Assembly (NCBI GenBank): GCA_001584585.1
Contig: LSYV01000057.1
Location: 274,946-338,945 of the forward strand
Length of the DNA stretch: 64,000 bases
Direction of reading: 5' to 3'
DNA from: Gonium pectorale
Lineage: Eukaryota; Chlorophyta; Chlorophyceae; Chlamydomonadales; Volvocaceae
A program made the translations under genes and the position numbers. The notes below the pieces were generated by a model. The model ran no database searches, was not told the origin of the DNA, and saw only the letters and a list, made by a program, of their open reading frames with translations. The number at the start of each line of letters is the position of its first letter. Within the stretch, counting starts at the first letter, position 1. Shown here in pieces: positions 24,101 through 33,694 of the stretch.

Positions 24101-27100
24101 CCCTGGACATGAACCGAGCGCCGCCCTCACGCGAGCCGCCACCGGCTGCTGCGGAGGAAGCGACCCCCGGCGACCCGGGCAACACAACCGGAGGAGGGGA
24201 TGCCTTCGCCCTGTGGCCGCGGGCCTTCCTTGACTCCGTGGTGCTGCTCGTGCCGCCGGGGGAGCTAGCGGTCCTGGCGGCGGCGTGGGCGGAGCGGCTG
24301 GGAACTGGCGGCGGCGAGGCGGACTCAAGGCCGGGGTACGAGGTGGTGGCATCGCCGGGCGCCGCCGCCGACCCAGCCCTTGCGAGCGCGGCCCGACGGG
24401 AGCTGGAGGCCGCCATTTCGGCCTCGCGGCTGGCAGCGGGCGCCACGGCTGCGTCCCTCCAGCGCCTCACGACGAGGCTGCTGGGCATGGCAGGTCCCGG
24501 CGATGCCGCTGAGGGCGCCGCAGCGCCGGCTGCGCTGGCCTTTGAGTCGTTCGAGTGGTGCGGCCTGGCGGGCCGCAACGTGACACTCGCCGCGGAGCTG
24601 CTCGCATCCTGGCAGGTGGCGGACATGCCCCTGTGGCGTGACCGGCTGTGGCACCCTGATGGTTTGGAGCTGCCCTTGGCGGTAGCGCAGAGGCAGCAGC
24701 AGCGGCAGCAGCCGGCACCGCTGCCGTCGTCGGCTGGGGGGCCCGCAGCGCCAGCGCGACCTAAGGCGCCGCCGTTGAGCAATGTGCGCAGCCCGTTGGC
24801 CCCGCAGCAACAGGGGCAACAGCAGCAACAGCAGCAACAACAGCAGCAGGAGCAGCAGGTGCAGCAAGAAGCGCCAACGGCTTACAAGGCAGCCCGCCAA
24901 CCAAGCATGGCCACGGCTGCGGCGCTGGCAGCATCCCTTGCCACCTCCGTCTGCGTCGCGGTGTGCCTGGGCAGCGTCTGGCTACTGTGGCGGCGGCGGC
25001 GACGGCGGCAGGGCGCCACCGCCCTCGTCGGCGGCGTCGCCCGCCACGACTCCGACGGCAGCGACCAGCCCATCTCCAAGGGCCACCGCGCCGCCTCTCC
25101 CGCGGGGGGGAGCTGTGTGGAACGTGGGGAGGCGGCAGTCCCGGGCAGCGGCGCGGCGCCGGGCTGGCCTCGCCTCGCCTGCATGCTGGCCGACATCCTG
25201 GCAGGCGGCAGCAGCGGCGGCCACAGCGGCAGCGGTGGTGGCAGCGTTGCGGGCCAGGGCTCGGATGTCCACCCTGTCTGCGGCCGCGACGGGCAGGTCT
25301 CTCGCGGCGCAGTGTCTTTGGAGCTGGGCCCACTGGGGGGACCGGGCGGCAGTTGCGCCGCCGCCGCGAACCGCAAGGGCCGAGCCAGCAGCGGCACCGG
25401 CGGCACCGGGAGCGAGCCCGGCGGCTCCGCCTTTGCGAGCAGCGGCAGTCGCGAGCCGACGTTGGCCAACGCGGCCGCGCCGTGGGGGCTCGGGCCGGAT
25501 CCCCATCGGGGCAGCCGGCCCCCCGGCAGCAGCACGCTGGCGGCTACCCTTAGCGCCCTGTACAGGGAGATGGCAGACATGGCGCACCAGGTTGCGGCCG
25601 CGACGACGGCGGGGGAAGCGCCGGCGCCAGCGCCGGCGCAGCCCGGCCGGTGCCGTGGCTCGGGCGGCGGCGGCACCAGGGGCACAAGCGACGGCGCCGA
25701 CGGCTACGCCAGCGGTGCTGACGGCAGTGGCTGCACGGAAGGGTGCTCTGGCCGTGCGGACGCTGCGCAACCTTGTTCTGGTCATTCTGAGCGGCCTGAC
25801 AACGGGGGCAGCGCCGTGCTTGGGTTGTTGGGGGGGCCATGCGTGGCGGGACGATTCACCACCCATGACGGCGCGACTATGCAGGCGGGCAGCAGTTCCT
25901 CGGGTGCCGCGGGCCGTGGCACGGCGTCAGCTTCGGGGCTGGCAGCGGTGGCGGTGGCGGGAGGCTCCGCCCGGCCGCCCCCGGGCGAGATGGTGCTTCT
26001 GGGGGAGCTGGGCCGCGGGGCGCAGGGCGTGGTTCTCCTGGCCCGGTGGCGGGGCTTGGAGGTGGCCGTCAAGAGCACCACCTTCCAGGCGGTGAGCTGC
26101 GGTATTCGTGCGTGTGGGGATTGTAAGGGACTGCAGGGGAGGGCGTCGGCGCTAAGGCGTGCGAGGGCGGTAGCAACGCGGCCACCACCAGCGCGTCTCC
26201 ATGCAATCAAGGAGTACGCGAGGATGCGCAAGGAAGCTGGCATGGATGTGGCATTGCTGATAACCGTTTTCCGTTCCCGGCCGCCGCTTGCTCCATCGCA
26301 GGACGGCGACCCGTGGGCGCACCACCACATCTGGGAGGCGGCCTTAGCGGTTACCCTCAGCCACCCCAATGTCGTCGCCACCTACGCGCACCAGCTGTTC
26401 GAGGTCCAGCCCGCCGACTTGCAGCCCTCCCTAGCCGGAGAGCCCAGAAATCGCCACCCGCCGCCGCACCCCGGCTCCACAACGGCGCACACAGAAGACC
26501 GAGCGACCGAGCTGCCGGGGCCAAGCCCTGCGTCGCTGGAGGCCCGGGTCTGGCGGCTGACGCTGGTTCAGGAGCTGTGCGGCGCAGGCAGCCTCCGGCA
26601 GTGCCTGGACTCGGGTCTGCTGGCGGCGTGCCGCGTGGCGGGGGCGCCCCCTGCCGCCGTCGCCGCCGCCGGCGCGGCCGGAGCAGCGCCCGCTGTAGCG
26701 GCAGCGGAGGGCGTGGAGTCGCGTCCGGCGGTTCTGGCCCGACAATCGGCCCCGGCATCGCCGTACCGCGCCGCACACATGTGCGAGGGCAGCCGTGCGG
26801 ACAACGCTGCGGCGGAGCCTGGCGGCCGTGCGGCGGAGGCGACAGCTCGGGGGCCGGGGACTGAACAGGGCGGCTCGCCAGGCGCTGGCGGGGCCTTCGA
26901 GGAGCACGGGAGCGCCCGGCGCGTGAGGCGGTGCGCCCGTGCAGAGGCGGGGACGTTCTGGTCGGAGCGGCTGCCGACGCCCCAAGCGGATGTGGAGACG
27001 GAGGCGGAGGCAGGGGTGGAGGCGGCCCTGGATACGGCGCAAGTGCCCGCCCCGCTCGTGTGCCTTCTGGTGGCGGTGCAGGTGGCTCGCGGCATGGCGT

Positions 27101-28376
27101 ACCTCCACTCCCGGGGGGTGCTGCACTGCGACCTGTCGTCGTCCAACGTGCTCCTGCGCAGCGAGGCGGCGCCGTGCAGCCAGCAACCACCGCCCCAGCA
27201 GCTGCAGCTGCAGCGTCGCCAGCTGGAGGAGCAGAGGCAGAGGCAGTGCCTACGTTTCCTAGACACGGACTCACAGCCGACAGGCGGCATGGCGGAGGCC
27301 ACCCTGAGCGCGCTGCTTGCCGCCCCCGAGCAGCCCACGGGAACGGCGAGCGGCAGCGAGCTGGGTATAGGGAGCCTGCCGGCTGTCGGAGCCGGCGGTC
27401 GCGTCTCGTCTGTGCCGCTGGGCGGGGAGTGGCGGCCGTCTGGCAGCGGCGGCGGCAGGCCCGGATACGGCTATGTCGCCAAGGTGTGCGACTTTGGGCT
27501 GAGCGGCCGCCTGGAGGGCGGCGCGACGCACCTCAGCGGAGACTGCAGGTGGGCTGGGCTGTAGCGAAGGCGGGCAGCGGGTCGTGACGCGTGACGTTGA
27601 ATCGGGACATGGGTCGGTGATGATCTCGGGGCGGTCTTGGCGTGTTTGTAGGCGGCCTGCAAGACCGTGGGTGGGGTGGCGTTAAGTTGCGGCGGTCGCT
27701 GCGGGACTGCCATGGAAGTGCGGCTTGGTGCTCCCACTCTTCGGTCTGCGCTGTTGGGGCAGAGGGCTGTGGCGCAGAGGCGCGGCATGCAGTGCCGCGG
27801 ACGTCCCAACAAGCACTGCCCATGCCGCTCGCGAGAGCACCCCGAGAGCCAACCAACCAACCAACCAGCCAACCAACCAACCAACCAACCAACCAACCAA
27901 CCAACCCTGCACATGCCCGCACGGAGGCGATGAGTGCTCCTGACATTCCCCCCTTCACCCGGCCCCACAGGCGCTCCCTGCTGTACAGCGCGCCCGAGCT
28001 CGTCCAGTACGGCAGGACGAGCAAGGCAACCGACGTGTACGCTTTCGCCGTACTGCTGTACGAGATTGCGTGCGGCGTGTCCCTGCCGACGCTGCTGAGG
28101 CACCATGTGCGCGGCGCCCGGTTGCGGCGATGGCTGGCGGCACAGGAGGCACCCGGCGTGCCTGCGGCCGCGCTGCCCGCGACACTGCTGGCGTGGCCGC
28201 CGGGCGCTCCACGCGTCCTGCCAGCCCTGGCGGCAGCGTGCTTGCAGGCCGACGCGTGGGCGCGCCCCGACTTCAGCGATATCTGCGCCGTCCTGGACGC
28301 GGAGCTGGCTGCGTTGCTGCCGGTGGCGGGTGCATACGGGGTCGGGGCTGCCGGCAGCGGCTTCTGGGCCGTGTAG
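21134..28376 (+). CDS. Receptor-like protein kinase (TKL type), ~2026 residues
   Basis: Exons: 21134-22570, 22860-23360, 23602-26091, 26302-27548, 27971-28376 (6081 nt, phases consistent). The ATG at 21134 opens a signal peptide (hydrophobic core FAVILLAVLPAAW). About 1050 extracellular residues follow, with no domain I can name with certainty, then a glutamine-rich run (about 1048-1070), a transmembrane helix (about 1084-1106) and an arginine-rich stop-transfer. A long Gly/Ser/Ala linker leads to the kinase: glycine loop GRGAQGVV (about 1448-1455), ATP lysine K1470 in VAVKS, catalytic loop HCDLSSSN (about 1751-1758), DFG at 1873-1875, APE at 1899-1901. Two low-complexity inserts split the kinase, about 135 residues before the catalytic segment and about 100 before DFG. 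HRDLK is replaced by HCDLS; D and N are kept, so activity is plausible but unproven. It belongs to a class of secreted-ectodomain kinases common in volvocine algae; ligand unknown. Confidence 0.87.
24805..24872 (+). repeat. CAG/CAA repeat coding polyglutamine
   Basis: A CAG/CAA tract encodes a glutamine run broken by single Gly, Glu and Val residues, just outside the transmembrane helix of the receptor kinase. Such tracts vary in length among strains. Confidence 0.9.
27849..27906. repeat. (CCAA)n microsatellite in last kinase intron
   Basis: About fourteen CCAA units, one interrupted by CCAG, lie about 65 bp before the 3' splice site at 27970. A pyrimidine-poor tract this close to an acceptor might influence splicing. 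Confidence 0.95.
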
Positions 28377-30726
28377 CTCCGTCCGCAGCTCTTGCGGCGG
28401 CGTCCGTGCGGTCTCTCTGGCGCTTGCTCTGCAAGGGCATCCCTGGAGCGCCCGACGTCTGCTCCTTTCCACAACACACAACGGCACGTCTACTTCAACA
28501 ACGGATGGCGTCACAAAGCTTCAACCATGAGCGGAATGGTCTTTGGCTTCGTCAGGGTGAGGACAGATAATTTTGCAGTGGGGGCTGTGTCTCGTTGTAC
28601 TATGTTATCATGGGGAACCAATGATGTCCTGCACCGCAGAGCCTACGCTGCTGTGGGCCCGTGGGTGGGTGCGCGTGGCGCCTCTTGCACGTCGCATCAT
28701 TTCGGTGTCGTGGAAATGGTTTTTGGTGGCTGTTTATCACATTTTTTGATGCGATGACGTTGAATAAGAAATGCGTGCCGCAGCGGTCAGTAACTTAGGA
28801 TAATGCCATGCCGTACGGTGCATGAGCTTGCGTTTCTGCGGGCCCTGCTGATGCCGCTGTGCGCTGTCGTCCATCTGCATTGCCCCCGCCTCGGCGGGCA
28901 CACAAAAGCCGGGGCTTGGCTGGCAGCGCGTTCGGCTGCAGGGGACTTCCTGTGAGGTTTGCTCCGATGGCGACGACATGCCGAGGGCTCGGCCTGTATA
29001 AGTGCGCGAGCGTCAGGGGACGGTTACCTTCGCTGACGGTGGCCTCCGAGCGCTGCTCGCGCGCAGTGATGGGTGGTGTGGGAGAGCGCTTGCGAGCCCG
29101 GTCATCACCTGCGATGGCCGCAGTTCCTCCCCCCCCCCAATATACACGTGAAGGCCCTGAGCGGTTGGGTGCGGCGGAGCATCGCCAGGCAGGGGGGTCA
29201 GGGCTGCACAGAGTCAAGTTTTGCGGCGGTGCTCCGCCCATCCCGTCCGTGGTCTTTGGGCAGTCCAATAACCGAAGAGTTGTACGGCGGCGCAATGATT
29301 GTGCGCGTCTCGCCACCCTCCCCCAGTCTGTGTTGGTCTCTGTGTCGGGCGGCATGAAGCCTTTCCGTGAGCCCCGCACCGCATCTGCTGGCATCACGGG
29401 GGATGCGCAGAACACGATGGCTGGTCGATGATCAAGGTCGTCATGGCGTCGACTCGTCCCGCACAACCGGGCGCCCCTGGAGTCGACTGAGACGCAGTGC
29501 TCGCACGGGGGATCGTGCAGGCATTATCGGGCAGCTTTGCATATATGTTCAAGCAAGTTTGTTGCTGTCCCTCTGTGCGAGGTACGGGCATGTCGGGAGA
29601 GGCGTTGGATGGTATTGTGTGGAGTTGTCTGCCGCTGTCGTACATTACCAGACGACAGACCCAACAACGCGACTGGTTGCGGTTTGGGGCCACGGAGCCC
29701 GCGGCGACGGGAACGGTGCACGTAAGGCCTGCGAGGTAACGGCACATCGCATGACGTGTGTCGCGTGGTCCACCTCACGACCGACCCGACTGACCTATGT
29801 AACTGAAACCGGCTTCGGGGCCAGCCACTGCACCACGTTCCTTGCCGACCCTTGGCAACCGAGCAGTCGCGGCAGCAAACAACAGGCGAATCGACTCGTG
29901 CGTATGTTTGCTCCTATCGCCTTTTAAGTCCCTCTCTTGCGCAAATGCTTAGCAATGCCAGGAAGAAAGGCGGTCATAACCCTGAAACGATGTATGGGAC
30001 CCGACAGCCCGGTGCCAAACCCAGCAAAACATGTAAAACACAATGGCCTGCGGTACCCGGCGGCATGAAACAGACTACTAACAGGCCATTAAATCACACC
30101 CGATTTGCAAACTTGTGTCCACCAGGAATCATGCACCGTGGTACTACATGTTTAACGATGTTTGTGTTCGAAAGGTCCATTGCATCACATCTCATGGCCT
30201 CGCCTGCGGGCTAGAAGGCATTATTCTCTCGTTTTGAGCGTATGCGCTCCTACTATACCAATTGAAGATACATTATTCCGTAGCTACGTATCCACACACC
30301 AGAAGCGCAACCGGAGTCACGCGCACGCCGCCTGCACATATGATCACCTGCCGTTTGCCAACATCTACCCATCTGTCGTATGTTGGCAAGCTGTGAACTG
30401 CACATCGCATCATCGTACAGTGCCGTACTATTGCGAGGGCGAAAGCCGGAGCCATGGGTCACGATCGTCATGCCACCTGCGCGCGCGCTGGATTAGCCCC
30501 ATGCCGCCCGCTTTCTGTCGCAGGCGCCGCCCATTCCCCATGCTGGCGTCACACGGTCGCTGCAGCAGCAGCAGCAGCAGCTGCCAGCTGCGTCGATGCA
30601 GGGCCCTCCCTTCCTCCCTTCCTCCCCGCAGGTGCGCCTCCCTCCGTCCTCGGTCGACCACGGCACCTGGGGAGCACGGCTGCTGGCGCCATCCCTTCCC
30701 AACTCGCTTATGCTACTGGGCGCCGA
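28377..30726. other. Intergenic between convergent genes, nothing recognised
   Basis: This segment lies between the kinase stop (+) and the stop of the duplicated-repeat gene (-), so it contains both 3' UTRs. Several frames of 150-220 codons exist on both strands around 28.8-29.9 kb, but none shows domain-like composition, splice logic or family similarity. I found no TGTAA signal within 400 bp of the kinase stop. Confidence 0.4.
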
Positions 30727-32878
30727 TCACGCCACCTTGGGAGCTGACGAGAACCCCGTCCAGTCGTCTTCTGCCACGGCCGCGAGGGCCTGCGCGCAGC
30801 CCTGGCCCTCGTTGAATGGCGCCCACGCATCCACCTGCCGCTCCGCCGCCTCGACGTCGGCAGCTGGAGGGGAGAAAGAACAGAGGCCGGCACGAGGGAA
30901 CTCAGCGGCTGGCGCACGTAGAAATAGTGGCCGTGTCAGCTTGCCGGGCGGCAGGCTTGAATCAAGGCGCGTATGTGGAACGGGGCATTGGACACCCGCG
31001 CGCGCTATGGCCAATGATGTGTCTCCCGGACCATGGGGCCGCCGGTCTGCCGTCGCCAAGCGGGCCCACGCCACACAGGAGCCGATGCAGTGGCCAGACG
31101 CGCTGCAACGGCCTGTCTCTCCCCTCTCCTCAGACCTCTTCACAGACCGCCACTTGAACCTCCTTCGCCACGACTGCTTCCCACACCGTACAGTGGAGGG
31201 TGCGCTCCCGACATGCCTCCCTTTCACCGCTCAGCCCGCCTCCCCGCTCCGCACCTGTCTGCGGCTGCGGCAGTGGCGGCTGCCGGTCGAAGATGCTGCC
31301 GTAGGCGTTGCCCCCCGCGACGTTGAATTGGGGCGTGAAGCCGCCGCCCATGACGCGCTCGCCCACCCGCACCGCGCCGGGCGGTGGCGGGGCCGCCTCT
31401 GCGAGCTGATTCAGGATCGAGTTGTCCATGTGGGTCCACCTGTGAGGCGAGGGATTCCCGGCCATGGATGCCATGAGCAAAAGCGATACCGGTAATCAAC
31501 AAAACAACGAGAACAAGAGTGAGTGTGCATACAGGCATGACAGTGACAGGTACAGGGATTCCTGTTTACCGTCTGCAACTGAGCGTTAGTGGACGGTCCG
31601 CTGTCGGCCCGCCCATCGCGACGCCCGACACGGGCAAGGGCTGCCGCGTGCAGTCTGCGGAGACAGGCGCGTGCGCTGCACCTGACCCGCTGCACCTGAC
31701 CCGCTGCACCGCTCACCATCCGGCAGTTCCGGGCTGGACGGTCGCGCCGCTGCCGCCGCCGCTGCTGACGGCACCAGCAACCGTCGCTGTGACTGACGGC
31801 GCAGGCTCCGCGACCGTGGTCGCGGTGTCGCCGCTGGGCACAGGGGCGTCCGGCACCGACGCCGGGGCTGGGGCAGGCGCCGCAGCTGGGGTCGAGGCCG
31901 GGGCCGCGGCCGGCGTGGTTGCAAACGCCTGGGCAGCCGGCTGGGAAGCGGGCTGCTGGGCGGGAGGCGCCGGCTCCTCTGCGGCACAGGGAGAGGTCAT
32001 CGCGGTACCTTGGCTATAGATACTGTCACGATGCACCGACTCCATTCCCGAACACTCTCAGGCAGGCGGCCAGCGTGCCCCATGTCCCGAGGCGGCGGCG
32101 CTGGGTCCCATCACCCCGTTTTGCTGGACATGCAAAGCATACGCAACAAACGGTAACGACGTTGTTGAGCGCGGCTAGGCGTCATACGAAGGCGCCGCTT
32201 CAGCCCGTACATAACTGCCCCTGCAAAGTAGGGAGTTACCACGGGCGCGACCATCCGCCGCAGCTGTGCCCACCTGCCCACAGCGAGCGACTCTGGCCCG
32301 TGACGCCATACTGGGGTGTGAAACCGGCAGACTGGGCGGCGCTCTTGTTGTGCTCCACCTCGGCTGGCTCGTTCATCTGGCTGTGGTCCATGTGGTGCCA
32401 CCTGCGGCGAGGGCGCGAGCGGGGAACGAGCTTTACGGCAAGGTATGCCCGTCAGCTCCCTGAGGGCTCTTCTGTCACTTGCACTCCAGCAGCAAAGCAG
32501 AGGGGGCCCGGCCTGCCCAGCCCGTTCGTGTGGACTCTCCACGTAGGTGCAATGCCAACCCGGCCAACGCAGTTCAACTGTCCAAGAGCGGGAGCAAACG
32601 GCCACAGACGAAGGAGAGAAGCAATAGCGCGGTGCATGTTCGGCTCACCAGCCCTCAGAGCCGATGGAGCCCTCCGCGGCGTTGCCGGGGCCTCGCAGAA
32701 GGCTGTTGGACTTGCCGAGGCTGCCCGGCGAGCCGACGTCCATGGACTTGCGGCTTGACGTCGGCTCATCTGTCTTCCGAAGGGAAGCAGCGCGCGGCGC
32801 TGTAGTCGTAGCGGCTGGCCTGCGCGCATGGGAGTGCATGTGGGAGGGGTTCAGGGGGAGAGCAACAGCATATGGCAT
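30727..32878 (-). CDS. Unrecognised protein with two exon-encoded GWWxHMDxS repeats
   Basis: Minus-strand exons: 32649-32878, 32274-32401, 31717-31978, 31255-31439, 30727-30863 (942 nt, 313 residues, all phases consistent). Exon 1 is basic and serine-rich; exon 3 is a Pro/Ala-rich linker. Exons 2 and 4 each encode a related block: WWHHMDHSQMN, then GFTPQYGVTG, and WWTHMDNSILN, then GFTPQFNVAG. Both repeat exons start after a phase-2 intron whose donor reads G(G)NTG/GTGAGC and end in phase 1, so an exon pair was probably duplicated. The C-terminus is acidic with EDDWTGFSSAP, which resembles WxxF-type peptides that bind AP-2/clathrin adaptor appendages; that is only a resemblance. I cannot assign a family. 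The start at 32878 is the first in-frame ATG; an upstream exon is possible. A splice at CCCAAG/GTGGCG just before the stop is also possible. Confidence 0.6.
31675..31710. repeat. 14-bp tandem repeat in intron
   Basis: GCTGCACCTGACCC is repeated at 31675-31688 and 31689-31702, with a partial third copy, immediately downstream (in gene sense) of the exon 31717-31978 donor site. Confidence 0.85.
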
Positions 32879-33694
32879 GATATGGCGAGTCGCTTAGTCC
32901 CTGTGGCGGTGCGAGTTTACCAGAGCCAAAACAAAGGCAAATTGCTATCAATAACGCAATTTGCTTTCAGGAGCGGGGTGCCGAGTGCAGCTCCCTGACG
33001 ACAGGGCTAGTATAAGGCCGGCCATGTCGAACCCTGAGCGCACCTGGTCAGCGACCCTGCCTTTGTCAGTGGCGACTCTGCATGCAATGAAAGATATGTT
33101 CAAGTGCTAATCCATGGCAGGTGGGCGTTCGGCAGGGAAAGTGCTGACGTGGCAGACGTGTCGGAAGCGGACAAAACACTGCTACCGCAAGCACAATTTC
33201 GACTCACTTTTCGAAAATACATCTTCATCGTCCCTCCACGATAGCATGGTTCCAGAGTGGTGGCCTAAACACCGGGCAGCAAGTTACTGTGTGCGGGTTT
33301 GACAGCCGAAGCCTGTGTCTGTATGGCGAGTAAGCGGCTAACAATATTCATATATGCAGCTTGTGTGAATGCCTCTCATTGCATGGTTTTGTGGCGAGAA
33401 TGCAGGCGTTTTCGGTTGTACGAAATGCCGTTCCCGTGAACAATCCTCGTAACGTGTAGCGCTGCAGGTTCAGACTGGTCCCTGACATCATGCGTACCGC
33501 TTGCCGCTGCCATGCGGGCGGCCAGCTTGACAGGTCCCTCCGCTCGCTCGCCGCTGCACCGAGGTAGGCGGAATGTGCTCTATTAAGTGGCTCTGATAAG
33601 TTGTATATGTCGCTCCGGGCCCGTTCACGCTGGACCGATGCCGAGGTTCTCACCACACAACACCCTCATCATCTGTCCGTCACCGCCCCTCCAA
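32879..33694. other. Divergent promoter region
   Basis: About 816 bp lies between the start codons of the repeat-protein gene (-) and the ArsS gene (+), so this is likely a shared bidirectional promoter. TATAAGG near 33011 on the plus strand is a weak TATA candidate. No gene seen. Confidence 0.45.

Noticed and set aside
24805..24872. Frameshift or CRISPR-like array suggested by short repeats
   Set aside because: It is an in-frame CAG/CAA polyglutamine tract inside a long open exon; no spacer structure exists anywhere in the window.
28795..29466. Open frames of about 190-220 codons on both strands
   Set aside because: Composition is that of a shadow frame, with no motifs, and it lies where two 3' UTRs are expected.
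30493..30702. Extra final exon of the duplicated-repeat gene (minus strand)
   Set aside because: An acceptor and CCCAAG/GTGGCG donor would allow it, but the resulting sequence turns into a low-complexity run with no natural end; the stop at 30727 is simpler.
32158..32435. Alternative minus-strand frames across the repeat exon
   Set aside because: They break at the splice sites, while the GWWxHMD frame joins both neighbours in phase and matches the second repeat.
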